A DNA stretch of 64,000 bases from Halosimplex rubrum (GTDB taxonomy: Archaea > Halobacteriota > Halobacteria > Halobacteriales > Haloarculaceae), in assembly GCF_013415885.1 (NCBI RefSeq), contig NZ_CP058910.1, positions 496,001 to 560,000 on the forward strand. Direction: 5' to 3'. The position numbers were made by a program, and so were the translations under genes. The first letter of the stretch is position 1, and every line of letters begins with the position of its first letter. The notes under the pieces are model-generated. The model searched no databases and had not been told where the DNA came from. It saw only the letters and a list, made by a program, of their open reading frames with translations. Shown here in pieces: positions 43,296 through 51,726 of this stretch.

Positions 43296-44483
43296 ATGAC
43301 CGACGTGGAGATCACGGACGTACAGGCGACACAGGTCGACGCGGACTGGACGTGGACGTTCGTCCGCATCTATACGGACGCGGGCGTGACGGGCACCGGC
43401 GAGTGTTACTGGGGCCCGGGCGTCGGCGATATCGTCGAGGACTCCGCCGAGTGGCTGGAGGGCGAGGACCCCCGCGATATCGAGCCGCTGGTCCACAGTC
43501 TCTACGAGATCCACTCGGCGACGGGGTCGCTGGCGGGCGCGACCGTCAGCGCCATCTCGGGCATCGACATCGCCCTGCACGACCTGGCCGGCAAGCTGGA
43601 GGAACAGCCGGCTTACCGACTCCTGGGCGGAGCCTACCGCGACGAGGCGCGGATCTACGTGGACTGTCACGCCGGCGCGCACCTCGGCGGCGCCTTCGAG
43701 GGCGCGAAACAGGACGAACACGACCGGGACATCTACGCGCCCGAGAGCTACGCCGAGGCCGCCGAGCTGGTCGTCGAGGAGGGCCACGACGCCATCAAGT
43801 TCGACCTCGACGCGAGCAAGCGCTACGAGAAAGACAGACACAACCGCCACCTCAACGCCGAGGCCATCGACTACAAGGCCAGCGTCGTCGAGGCGGTCAC
43901 CGAGCGGGTCGGCCACGACGCCGACGTGGCCTTCGACTGCCACTGGAACTACGCGGGCGACAGCGCCCGGCGGCTGGCCGCCGCCGTCGAGGACTACGAC
44001 GTGTGGTGGCTCGAAGACGTCGTCCCGCCCGAGAACCTGAAGGTACAACGGGAGGTCACGCAGGCCACCGACACCACCATCTGCGCCGGCGAGAACGTCT
44101 TCCGCACCCACGGCGTGCGCGACATGGTCGAGCGACAGGGCATCGACGTGCTCCAGCCGGACATGCCGAAGTTCGGCGGCATGCGCGAGACGGTCAAGGC
44201 CGCGAACCTCGCCGACGACTACTACATCCCGCTCGCGCTGCACAACGTCTCCTCGCCGCTGGGGACGATGGCCGGCGCCCACGTCGGCGTCTCCGTCTCG
44301 AACTTCCTCGCGCTGGAGTGGCACGGCCGCGACGACCCCGACTGGGACACCTTCGTCGAGGAGGACGTGATCGAAGGCGGTTCGATCCCCGTCTCTGACG
44401 AACCGGGTCTGGGCGTCACGCTCGATCTCGACGCCGTCGAGGAGCACATGAAAGACGGCGAGACGCTCCTGGACCCCGCGTGA
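43296..44483 (+). CDS. enolase-superfamily (mandelate racemase/MLE) sugar-acid dehydratase
   Basis: This 395-residue protein has an N-terminal capping domain (VRIYTDAGVTGTGECYWGPGVGD) and a barrel whose metal ligands appear in order: AFDCHWNY (Asp), WWLEDVVPPEN (Glu) and ICAGENV (Glu). The second-strand acid/base site reads IKFDLD (K-x-D), and the late-strand region is PLALHNVSSPLG. This resembles aldonate dehydratases more than enolase itself. It likely dehydrates a sugar acid to a 2-keto-3-deoxy acid. A mannonate-dehydratase-like gene lies 1.2 kb downstream. Confidence 0.85.
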   Translation: MTDVEITDVQATQVDADWTWTFVRIYTDAGVTGTGECYWGPGVGDIVEDSAEWLEGEDPRDIEPLVHSLYEIHSATGSLAGATVSAISGIDIALHDLAGKLEEQPAYRLLGGAYRDEARIYVDCHAGAHLGGAFEGAKQDEHDRDIYAPESYAEAAELVVEEGHDAIKFDLDASKRYEKDRHNRHLNAEAIDYKASVVEAVTERVGHDADVAFDCHWNYAGDSARRLAAAVEDYDVWWLEDVVPPENLKVQREVTQATDTTICAGENVFRTHGVRDMVERQGIDVLQPDMPKFGGMRETVKAANLADDYYIPLALHNVSSPLGTMAGAHVGVSVSNFLALEWHGRDDPDWDTFVEEDVIEGGSIPVSDEPGLGVTLDLDAVEEHMKDGETLLDPA

Positions 44484-44570
44484 GGACCCGCGCCGGCGCG
44501 GTCTGACGCCGCTCGCCGCACGTCCCGTTAGCCGCACGACTTTTTCCCTCGGCGGTCGTAGCGACCGCGT

Positions 44571-44987
44571 ATGAACCGACCGCTCCTGCACCGGCTGCTC
44601 TCGGTCGCGCTGGGCGTCGCGACGGGCGGCGGGCTGTGGTTGTTCGACGCGAATCCCGGTATCGCCGGGGCCGCCGGCGCCAGCGTGCTCGTCCTCGGAC
44701 TCGTGACGGGCCGGATCGTTCGCACCCACCCGGAGTTCACGAGTTCGAGCGGCCGCTGGCAGGACAGCAAGTGGACCGCGGCCGGACAGTTCTTCGTGAT
44801 CGTCGTCGCCTTCCAGGCCGTCTTCTCCGCGGCCGTCGACCTCCCCGACCAGATCGGACTCCACGTCGTCGTCCTCGCCACGTACATGGTCGGCTACTTC
44901 GTCGGTGGCCTCGACGCGCTGGAACGGGGCGGTCGGGACGCCGCCCGCGAGGGGTCGGCGGGCGCCGTCGACCCCGCGGACGACTGA
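44571..44987 (+). CDS. four-helix membrane protein, unknown
   Basis: This 138-residue protein has four predicted helices (LLSVALGVATGGGLWLF, IAGAAGASVLVLGLVTGRIV, FFVIVVAFQAVFSAAV, GLHVVVLATYMVGYFVGGL) and polar termini. No recognised family. It separates the enolase-superfamily gene from the VapBC module and is convergent with vapC (4-nt gap). A spaced AT-poor upstream region contains CGACTTTTTCC near 44535 that could be its promoter. Confidence 0.6.
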   Translation: MNRPLLHRLLSVALGVATGGGLWLFDANPGIAGAAGASVLVLGLVTGRIVRTHPEFTSSSGRWQDSKWTAAGQFFVIVVAFQAVFSAAVDLPDQIGLHVVVLATYMVGYFVGGLDALERGGRDAAREGSAGAVDPADD

Positions 44988-44991
44988 GCGG

Positions 44992-45384
44992 TTAGTACGT
45001 CTCGACGTCGACGCCCGGTAGTCGTTCGAAGTCGGCGGCGTTGCGAGTGAGGACTGGCTCGTCGACGACGACCGCCGTCGCGCCGATGATCACGTCGCCG
45101 TCGGCCACAGTGTTCCCGTCGGCGGCCAACTCGCCGGCCAAGCGTCCGGCTTTCCGCATCACTGCGGTGTCGGCGGGATGGATCGGCTTCGATTCGAGGA
45201 CCGTTTCGATCTCCTCGCGTTCGGCTTCGGATTGATCCGCTCGGCCGATGCCGTAGTAGAGTTCGAACAGCGTCATCGACGAGATCCGCTGCTGGACGAG
45301 GTTCGTTTCCAGTGTTCGCGCCCGCTCGACCGCCCCGTCGTCTCCGTTCAGCAGGTCGATGAGAAACGCGGTGTCGAGCAACAC
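44992..45384 (-). CDS. vapC: VapC-type PIN-domain ribonuclease toxin
   Basis: This 130-residue PIN-domain protein has the acidic residues of the active site: LLDTAFLIDLLNG (first Asp), TLFELYYGI (Glu, about residue 41), VADGDVIIGATA (Asp) and LTRNAADFERLPGV (last Asp). VapC toxins cleave tRNA or rRNA. GTG at 45384 immediately follows the antitoxin stop, so the two genes are one operon with the antitoxin first, as usual for VapBC. Confidence 0.92.
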   Translation of the reverse strand: MLLDTAFLIDLLNGDDGAVERARTLETNLVQQRISSMTLFELYYGIGRADQSEAEREEIETVLESKPIHPADTAVMRKAGRLAGELAADGNTVADGDVIIGATAVVVDEPVLTRNAADFERLPGVDVETY

Positions 45385-45621
45385 TCACGACTCACCTAAC
45401 TTGTCGGCAACGGCGTCGAGGTCCCGACTGCGGCGCTCGCGCCGCTCGGCGACGGCCTCCCGAAGCACGTCGGCCTCCTCGTCGGAGAGGACGCCTGCGA
45501 TGTCCAGCAGCGAGCGCTCGCCGGCCAGTCGGAGCACCACATCGGAGAACGTCTCGTCCTCGCGCTTGTGCGCGGCGAGACGCGCGTAGGCGTCTTCCGA
45601 GAGTCGGATACTCTTGGACAT
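45385..45621 (-). CDS. vapB: VapB-type antitoxin
   Basis: This is a 78-residue antitoxin. The N-terminus SKSIRLSEDAYARLAAHKREDETFSDVVLRL is of ribbon-helix-helix type (DUF217-like VapB), which binds the operator as a dimer, and the C-terminal helices (SDEEADVLREAVAERRERRSRDLDAV) should occupy the toxin cleft. ATG at 45621 is just downstream of a near-perfect palindrome; an alternative ATG two codons upstream lies inside it. Cotranscribed with vapC. Confidence 0.88.
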   Translation of the reverse strand: MSKSIRLSEDAYARLAAHKREDETFSDVVLRLAGERSLLDIAGVLSDEEADVLREAVAERRERRSRDLDAVADKLGES

Positions 45622-45622
45622 G

Positions 45623-45640
45623 TGCATACGGTCGTATGCA
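45623..45640 (-). promoter_or_regulatory. vapB operator palindrome
   Basis: TGCATACG-GT-CGTATGCA is an 18-nt inverted repeat with perfect 8-bp arms next to the vapB start. On the minus strand a T-rich CTTTTGC lies about 10 nt upstream of it, a weak TATA candidate. A ribbon-helix-helix antitoxin bound here would repress its own leaderless transcript. Confidence 0.8.
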
Positions 45641-45670
45641 GCGAGCAAAAGCCCTTCGCTGCCCCGACTG

Positions 45671-46627
45671 CTACTCCCCGCCCATCGACCGATACTGGTC
45701 GCGCAGCCCCTTCAGATACCCCACGGCGAACAGCCGGCCCTTGTCGTGATACCCCGGCGAGGCGTTGTCCTCGCCGGCCATCGTCGGGCAGTGGTCCGGC
45801 CGCAGCGGCCCGTCGAAACCGATCTCCTCGTAGGCCCGGATCGCCGCGGCCATGTCGGTCGGTCCCTCGTCGTGCCACACCTCGGTGAACGACTCGGCGG
45901 TCCCCGCCACGTCCCGGAAGTGCGCGAAGTGGATCCGCTCGTCGAACTCCCGAATGGGCGCCGGTACGTCCGCGCCCATCGCCGCGAAGTTGCCCTGACA
46001 GAGCGTGACCCCGTTGTACGCCGAGTCGTACAGGTCCATCGCGCGCCGGTAGGCCGCCGGGCTCGTGACGACGCGCTCGACGCCGCGAATCGGCGAGTGG
46101 GGCGGGTCGTCAGGGTGGAGCGCGAGTTTGACGCCGGCCTCCTCGGCGACGGGGACGACCTCCTCGAGGAAGTGTTCGAGATTGGCCCACAACTCGGCCT
46201 CGCTGGCGCCACGGAGTTCGGGGCCGCGGTCCATCTGGTCGTGGTCGTAGCGGGTGACGAGCGACCCGCCGCGACCGCGCACCGACCGCGACGTGCGGAG
46301 CACCTTCAGCGGCGCCATCCAGACGTAACACCACACGTCGATGCCGACCCGCCCCATGTTCCGCAGCAGCGTCTTGACGGTCTCGATCTGCTCGTCGCGG
46401 CCCTCCCGGCCGAGGATGGCGTCGTCCAGCGGTGGCCGGTCCTCGATCACGGCCAGGTCGAGCCCGGCGTCGGCGAACCGATTTTTCAGTTCGAGCAGCG
46501 GTTCGAACGCCCAGGGGTCGCCGTCGGCGCCGCGCGGCAGTCCCGAGACGGCCCGCGAGAGTCCCATCTGTTTCGCGAGGTCCCACCGTTCGGTGGGCTC
46601 GGTCGACATGAAGACGGTGTAGTCCAC
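45671..46627 (-). CDS. uxuA: mannonate dehydratase-like protein
   Basis: This 318-residue TIM-barrel has the UxuA motifs: KLALHPDDPPHSPIRGVERVV, VTLCQGNFAAMGAD, RIHFAHFRDVAG (metal His ligands) and PLRPDHCPTMAGE. UxuA dehydrates D-mannonate to 2-keto-3-deoxygluconate with Mn2+ or Fe2+. Start is a GTG (46627) that supplies the first barrel strand (DYTVFMSTEP); the ATG at 46609 would remove it. The protein is shorter than the E. coli enzyme, like archaeal and Gram-positive forms. Exact substrate is inferred. Confidence 0.88.
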   Translation of the reverse strand: MDYTVFMSTEPTERWDLAKQMGLSRAVSGLPRGADGDPWAFEPLLELKNRFADAGLDLAVIEDRPPLDDAILGREGRDEQIETVKTLLRNMGRVGIDVWCYVWMAPLKVLRTSRSVRGRGGSLVTRYDHDQMDRGPELRGASEAELWANLEHFLEEVVPVAEEAGVKLALHPDDPPHSPIRGVERVVTSPAAYRRAMDLYDSAYNGVTLCQGNFAAMGADVPAPIREFDERIHFAHFRDVAGTAESFTEVWHDEGPTDMAAAIRAYEEIGFDGPLRPDHCPTMAGEDNASPGYHDKGRLFAVGYLKGLRDQYRSMGGE

Positions 46628-46736
46628 GTTCCCGCCTGCGACCGGCGGGGCAAAACCGTTCGGTTGGTCGCGGTCGCTCCGGTTTCAGCGGACGCGAGCG
46701 GGGGTCGTTCGGCACGCCCCCGGCGTTGACGGGTCG

Positions 46737-47318
46737 CTACGCGGTGTCCTCGGAGACGCGCTCGGCGAGGTAGACGTCGGCGTCGGGGTTCTGGTCGGCG
46801 TCCTGGACGATGTCGCCGCGGTCGCCGGCGGCGGTCAGCGCCTCCCGCGCGGTCGGGCGGTCGACGCCGCCCACGAGCTGGAGCGCCTGCAGGACGGCCG
46901 GTTTCGGCACGCCCTGACCGGGACCGCCCAGCGCCAGGTCGTCGAGGTACTCGGGCTCCTCGTCCTGGATGAAGGCGACGTACTCGGTGACATCGGTCGA
47001 CCCGCCGAGCTCCTCGTGCCACAGCTTCGGGAAGAGACTGATCCGGTGGTCGTCGACGTCGTCGCCGATCTCGTAGTAGCCGCCGCCCGCCCAGCGGTCG
47101 GCGTCGGTGGTGTGCTCGTCCACGTCGGCGAGGAACGCCTCGGCGTCGAAGGCGTAGTCGTCGCGCGCTTCGAGTTCCGCCGCGTAGGCCTCGATAGTCT
47201 CGGGCTCGACGCCCACCCCGTCGTGGTGGCGCTCGATCAGCTCGACCAGGTCGCGCCCGCCCATCGACTCCCCCTCGCGGACCGCCTCCTCGACGGCCGC
47301 CCGGTTCGGTTCGGTCAC
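46737..47318 (-). CDS. conserved acidic protein of unknown function
   Basis: This 193-residue protein starts at GTG 47318 with a minus-strand TATA-like CTTATTCG about 27 nt upstream. No transmembrane segment. It has a helical N-terminus (AAVEEAVREGESMGGRDLVELIERHHD), an aromatic segment (GGGYYEIGDDVDDHRISLFPKLWHEEL), and a C-terminal helix-turn-helix-like part (PKPAVLQALQLVGGVDRPTAREALTAAGDRGDIVQDAD). I do not recognise the family. It is divergent from the sugar-acid kinase gene and might be a regulator or accessory of that operon. Confidence 0.7.
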   Translation of the reverse strand: MTEPNRAAVEEAVREGESMGGRDLVELIERHHDGVGVEPETIEAYAAELEARDDYAFDAEAFLADVDEHTTDADRWAGGGYYEIGDDVDDHRISLFPKLWHEELGGSTDVTEYVAFIQDEEPEYLDDLALGGPGQGVPKPAVLQALQLVGGVDRPTAREALTAAGDRGDIVQDADQNPDADVYLAERVSEDTA

Positions 47319-47409
47319 GTCACCGGTTCGGTCTTCGGGCGAATAAGTCGCCGGCCGGCGAGCGAAGGTCGACGGACCGGTTAAGTGCGAGCGAGCGGAA
47401 GCCACGCCA

Positions 47410-48675
47410 ATGCCGAACGCGCTGGTCGTCGCCGACGACCTGACGGGAGCGATGGACACCGGCCACGGCTTCGCCGCCCGCGGGCGGGAGGTTCGGGTCC
47501 GCCGGTCGGCCGACGCCGGTCGCGCCGACACCGACGCCGGATCCGACGTGCTCGTCGTCGACACGGACACCCGCGACGCCGACCCCGAGACGGCCGCCGC
47601 GGCGGTGACCCGCGCGGTCGAGAGCCACCCCGCCGACCTCGTCTACGAGAAGGTCGACTCGACGCTGCGGGGGAACGTCGTCGCCGGGGTCGACGGGGCC
47701 GTCGCCGCCGCGGGCACCGACCTCGCCGTCGTCGCGCCGGCGTTCCCGGCGACCGGCCGCACCACCGAAGGCGGGCGCCACTTCGTCGACGGGACGCCGC
47801 TGGCCGAGGCGGGCTACGGCGTCGCCGACTCCGACCTCCGCGAGTACTTCGCCGCCTCGGAGTACCGCGTCACGCGCCTCGACATCGACACCGTTTCGAC
47901 CGGCGCGGCGGCCGTCGCGGAGCGTCTCGCCGACCGCGCCGCGGGCGACCGGCCGGCGCTCGTCGTCTGCGACGCCCGGACCGACGACCACCTCGAAGCG
48001 ATCGCGGCGGGCGCGGCGTCGCTGGACGAACCGGCGCTGTACGTCGGCAGCGGCGGGCTCGCGGCTCACGTCGGCGTGCCGGGCGACCCGCCCGAGGGGG
48101 CGGCGGGAAGCGCGGACCCGGCGGCCGATCCGAGGAGCGCGGGCGTCCTCGGCGTCGTCGGGAGCGTCAACGAGCGAACGCTCGATCAGTTGGGGACGGT
48201 CGACGACGACGCGCTCGTCCGGTTGGACCCCGCGGCGGCCGTCCGCGAGCCCGAGCGCGCGGGCCGCGCGGCCGCCGAATCGCTCTCCGCGCTGCTCGAT
48301 TGGCGGGGGCGGGCGGTCGTGACCGCCGCGACGGATGCCGAGGACGTGCGTGCGGCCGAGCGGGCGGCCGGCGAGATGGGCGGGGACGCGACGGCCGCCG
48401 ACCGGGTCGCGACCGCGCTGGCCGCCGCCGCGCGGGCGACCGTCGAGGCGTCCCCGCCGGCGGGACTCGTCCTCACGGGCGGCGACACCGCGGGGGCGGT
48501 CCTCGACGCGCTCGACGCCGAGGCCATCGATCTCGCGGGTGAGGCGGTCGCGGCGGGCGTGCCGATCGGAACGGTCGCGACCGGGCCGGCGACGGGGACG
48601 CGGGTGGCCACGAAGGCCGGCGGCTTCGGAACGGAAAGGGCCATCCTCAACTGTCTGGACGCGGTGGGTCGGTAG
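47410..48675 (+). CDS. four-carbon acid sugar kinase (DUF1537 family)
   Basis: This 421-residue kinase has the two DUF1537 domains: N-terminal NALVVADDLTGAMDTGHGFAARG with YEKVDSTLRGN (substrate site), and C-terminal GVLGVVGSVNERTLDQL and GLVLTGGDTAGAVLDALDAEAIDLAGEA (nucleotide site). Characterised members (OtnK, DtnK) phosphorylate D-erythronate, L-threonate or D-threonate at C4. Followed by a pdxA gene after 1 nt. First gene of a four-plus-gene run; CCGGTTAAGTG at about 47378-47388 may be its TATA region. Confidence 0.92.
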   Translation: MPNALVVADDLTGAMDTGHGFAARGREVRVRRSADAGRADTDAGSDVLVVDTDTRDADPETAAAAVTRAVESHPADLVYEKVDSTLRGNVVAGVDGAVAAAGTDLAVVAPAFPATGRTTEGGRHFVDGTPLAEAGYGVADSDLREYFAASEYRVTRLDIDTVSTGAAAVAERLADRAAGDRPALVVCDARTDDHLEAIAAGAASLDEPALYVGSGGLAAHVGVPGDPPEGAAGSADPAADPRSAGVLGVVGSVNERTLDQLGTVDDDALVRLDPAAAVREPERAGRAAAESLSALLDWRGRAVVTAATDAEDVRAAERAAGEMGGDATAADRVATALAAAARATVEASPPAGLVLTGGDTAGAVLDALDAEAIDLAGEAVAAGVPIGTVATGPATGTRVATKAGGFGTERAILNCLDAVGR

Positions 48676-48676
48676 C

Positions 48677-49768
48677 ATGGAGCGACCGACCGTCGCCGTG
48701 ACGATGGGCGACCCCGCCGGCGTCGGCGCCGAGGTAGTCGTCGAAGCGTACCCGGCCCTGTGCGACGCCGCGACGCCGCTCGTCGTCGGCGACGCCGACG
48801 TGATGCGTGCGGCCGTCGAGATCTGCGAGGCCGACCTGGCCGTCGAGGCCGTCGACTCGCCGACTGCGGCGAGCGCCGACCCCACGACCGTCCCGGTGAT
48901 AGACCTGGACAACGTCGACGCCGCAGCGCTCGAATATGGGGAGGTCCGCGAGGACTACGGCGCGGCGAGCCTCGAATACGTCGAGCGCGCCATCGAGCTG
49001 GCGACCGACGGGGCCGTCGACGCCATCGCGACCGCGCCGATCAACAAGCAGGCGACTCGCTGTGCCGGCAGCACCTACGCCGGCCACACGGGGATGCTCG
49101 CCGACTACACCGACACCGACGAGTACGCGATGATGCTCGTCGAGGGGCTGGGCGAGGCCGCCGACGGGAGCGTCGACGCGGACCTGATCGTCACCCACGT
49201 CAGCACCCACGTCCCGCTGACCGAGGCGTGCAACAAGGTGTGTCGCGGGCGCGTGCGGACGACGATCGACGTGACCCACGAGGGGCTGCGCGACCTGGGG
49301 ATCGAGGAGCCGACCATCGCCGTCGCGGGGCTGAACCCCCACGCCAGCGACGGCGGCATCCTCGGCATCGCCGAGGGCAGCGAGATCGAACCCGCGGTCG
49401 ACGACGCCCGCGCCGACGAGCTGGACGTGTACGGGCCCGAATCCCCGGACACCGTCTTCGCGCAGGCGGCCGGCGGCGCCTACGACTGCGTCGTCGCGAT
49501 GTACCACGACCAGGGCCACATCCCGATCAAGATGCTCGGATTCGCCAGCGACGACGCCGTCTCCGGCGTCAACGTCACCGTCGGCCTGCCGATCGTCCGC
49601 ACGAGCGTCGACCACGGCACCGCCTTCGACATCGCCGGCGAGGGCGTCGCCAGCGAGAAGAGCATGGTCGACGCCGTCGAAGTCGCCGCACGCATCGCCC
49701 GCAACCGCGCCGGACGCGACGCGCGCGCCCCCGACGAGTCCCCCGCCCCGGACGCCGGGAGCGACTGA
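48677..49768 (+). CDS. pdxA: PdxA family dehydrogenase (likely 4-phospho-threonate/erythronate type)
   Basis: This 363-residue protein has TVAVTMGDPAGVGAEV, APINKQATRCAGSTYAGHTGMLA, VTHVSTHVPLTEA, AGLNPHASDGG, MYHDQGHIPIKMLGF and VRTSVDHGTAFDIAG, all PdxA signature segments including the metal-binding histidines. In bacteria, PdxA2 proteins paired with DUF1537 kinases oxidise and decarboxylate 4-phospho-D-threonate or -erythronate to DHAP. The pairing here favours that over pyridoxal synthesis. Its stop overlaps the next ATG by one base (TGATG). Confidence 0.92.
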   Translation: MERPTVAVTMGDPAGVGAEVVVEAYPALCDAATPLVVGDADVMRAAVEICEADLAVEAVDSPTAASADPTTVPVIDLDNVDAAALEYGEVREDYGAASLEYVERAIELATDGAVDAIATAPINKQATRCAGSTYAGHTGMLADYTDTDEYAMMLVEGLGEAADGSVDADLIVTHVSTHVPLTEACNKVCRGRVRTTIDVTHEGLRDLGIEEPTIAVAGLNPHASDGGILGIAEGSEIEPAVDDARADELDVYGPESPDTVFAQAAGGAYDCVVAMYHDQGHIPIKMLGFASDDAVSGVNVTVGLPIVRTSVDHGTAFDIAGEGVASEKSMVDAVEVAARIARNRAGRDARAPDESPAPDAGSD

Positions 49769-51078
49769 TGGACGTCGAGTTCCCCGACGGGGACGCGTTG
49801 GCCGACTGCAACGACCACACCGTCGACGACCTGCCCGAGTTCGCCGTCGCACACCGCGAGCGCGACCCCGAATCCGTCGACGACGTGGCGGCGGCCGCTC
49901 GCGAGGCTGTCGACGCGATCGCGGCGTTCGACGGGCTGGACGAGGGATCCGAAGTCGCGATAACGGCCGGGAGCCGCGGGATCGAGGACGTGCCGGCGGT
50001 CCTCGCGGCGGCGGTCGACCGGCTGTCCGAGCGGGGGTTCGAGCCGTTCGTGATCCCGGCGATGGGGAGCCACGGCGGCGCGACCGCCGACGGCCAGCGC
50101 GAGACGCTCGCGGCGCTGGGGATCACCGAGGAGACGCTCGGCTGTCCGATCCGCTCGTCGATGGCCGTCGAGGCGGTCGGCGAGGACGACCTGGGCCGGC
50201 CGGTCTACGCCGCCGTCGACGCCCTCGACGCGGACGCCGTCCTGCTCGCAAACCGCGTCAAACCGCACACCGACTTCCGCGGGGACGTGGAGAGCGGCCT
50301 CGCGAAGATGGCCGTGATCGGCCTCGGCAAACACCGCGGGGCCGAATCGCTGCACAACGCCGCCATCGCGACGGAGTTCGCCGACGTGATCGCCGATCGA
50401 TACGAGGTGTTGCGCCGGGAGACGCCGGTCGTCGGCGGGATCGCGCTCGTCGAGAACGCCCACCACCGCGCCGCGCGGATCGAAGGGATCGACGCGGCGG
50501 CCGTGCTCGACCGCGAGCCCGAACTGCTCGCGCTCGCTCGCGACCACCTCGCGACGCTCCCGGTCGACGACCTGGATCTCCTCGTCGTCGACGAGATGGG
50601 CAAGGACAAGTCCGGCACCGGGATGGACACGAACGTCCTCGGGCGCTACGACTTCCACGGCGAGGCCGAGCCCGACAGTCCCTCGATCACCCGCGTCTAC
50701 GCCCGCTCGCTGACGGAGGCCTCCCACGGCAACGCCGTCGGGATGGGCCTCGCGGACTTCGTCCACCGGGATCTGGTCGCCGCCGTCGACTTCGCGGACA
50801 CCTACGTCAACATCGTCACCAGCGGCGAGCCCCGGCGGGCGAAGCTCCCGTTCGTGGTGCCGGACGACGCGACCGCCCTCCTGCTCGCCGCCTCGACGAC
50901 GGGCGTCGCCGACCCCGCCGAGTTGCGCGTCGCGCGTATTCCGAGCACGATGGACCCCGACTCGCTGGTCGTCTCCGAACCGGTCGCCGCCGAGTTGCGC
51001 GACCGGCCGGACGTGACCGTCGGTCCGCCGGCCCCGCTCGAACTGTCGGACGGAACGCTCGAAGCGGACCCGTACTGA
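49768..51078 (+). CDS. LarA-like (DUF2088) hydroxyacid racemase/epimerase family protein
   Basis: This 436-residue protein has LarA-superfamily features: SRGIEDVPAVLAAAVDRL, a His-containing VIPAMGSHGGATADGQRETL, LLANRVKPHTDFRGDVESGLAKMAVIGLGKHRGAESLH (Lys/His-rich cofactor region) and LLVVDEMGKDKSGTGMDTNVLG. LarA enzymes use a nickel-pincer nucleotide for 2-hydroxy-acid racemisation or epimerisation. The cofactor-making LarB/C/E are not in the window. It is translationally coupled to pdxA, so a role in converting a sugar-acid epimer is likely but unproven. Confidence 0.82.
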   Translation: MDVEFPDGDALADCNDHTVDDLPEFAVAHRERDPESVDDVAAAAREAVDAIAAFDGLDEGSEVAITAGSRGIEDVPAVLAAAVDRLSERGFEPFVIPAMGSHGGATADGQRETLAALGITEETLGCPIRSSMAVEAVGEDDLGRPVYAAVDALDADAVLLANRVKPHTDFRGDVESGLAKMAVIGLGKHRGAESLHNAAIATEFADVIADRYEVLRRETPVVGGIALVENAHHRAARIEGIDAAAVLDREPELLALARDHLATLPVDDLDLLVVDEMGKDKSGTGMDTNVLGRYDFHGEAEPDSPSITRVYARSLTEASHGNAVGMGLADFVHRDLVAAVDFADTYVNIVTSGEPRRAKLPFVVPDDATALLLAASTTGVADPAELRVARIPSTMDPDSLVVSEPVAAELRDRPDVTVGPPAPLELSDGTLEADPY

Positions 51079-51117
51079 GGACGCGACCGCTCGCCGGCCG
51101 AGTTCGGATCGCGGGCG

Positions 51118-51531
51118 TCAGTCCTCGCGCGTCGGAGTCTCGCCGGGCGGGAGGACCTCGCACTCGGGCATCTCGGCCAGTTCGGACTCCGGACCCGGCG
51201 GCGCGTAGACCGCGAGCAGTTTCAGCGTCTCCCAGCCGGTGTTCTGCGTCCCGTGCTCGACCCCTTCGGGGATGTAGACCATCTCGCCGGCGCCGACCTC
51301 GCGCGTGTCGCCGTCGACGGTCTGCTCGCCCTCGCCCGCGAGGAAGTAGAGGATCTCGTCGCTGTCGGGGTGTTCGTGGAGGTCGTGGCCCTCCCCAGGT
51401 TCGAGCTGGACGACGCCCGCGCTCAGCCGCTCGGAGCCGTTCACTTCGGGCGTCGCCATCCACTTGAGCGTCCCCCAGTCGAACTGCTGTGTCGATACGT
51501 CGCCGCCCTCGACGAAGTGCTCGTCTGCCAT
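51118..51531 (-). CDS. single-domain cupin protein
   Basis: This 137-residue protein has both cupin motifs: GVVQLEPGEGHDLHEHPDSDEILYFLAGEG (motif 1 metal ligands His, His, Glu) and GEMVYIPEGVEHGTQNTG (motif 2, His). It likely binds Mn2+ or Fe2+ and acts as a sugar isomerase, a dioxygenase or a ligand-binding regulator. It lies convergent to the LarA-like gene and divergent from the PEP-hydrolase-like gene, i.e. within the catabolic island. Confidence 0.9.
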   Translation of the reverse strand: MADEHFVEGGDVSTQQFDWGTLKWMATPEVNGSERLSAGVVQLEPGEGHDLHEHPDSDEILYFLAGEGEQTVDGDTREVGAGEMVYIPEGVEHGTQNTGWETLKLLAVYAPPGPESELAEMPECEVLPPGETPTRED

Positions 51532-51538
51532 TGTCGCG

Positions 51539-51553
51539 TGCGAACCGTTCGCA
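51539..51553 (-). promoter_or_regulatory. palindrome upstream of cupin gene
   Basis: TGCGAAC-C-GTTCGCA has perfect 7-bp arms around one base and ends 8 nt before the cupin start codon, just downstream of a minus-strand TATA-like GCATAAGCG (51562-51570). Probable operator in the cupin/PEP-hydrolase-like divergent region. Confidence 0.5.
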
Positions 51554-51726
51554 TCGTCGTCGCTTATGCGTTCGTACCTGTCAGGTTTCGCATCTGATTC
51601 GCGGACCGACGGATTCGGGAACCACCTCGAAGGTATCCGGATCCCGCCGTCTCGCCGGGGCTGGGGCCGGACTGGATACCTCCCCGACATCTTGATTAGG
51701 TCGTTGGTCGTCTGTCGAACCATACC

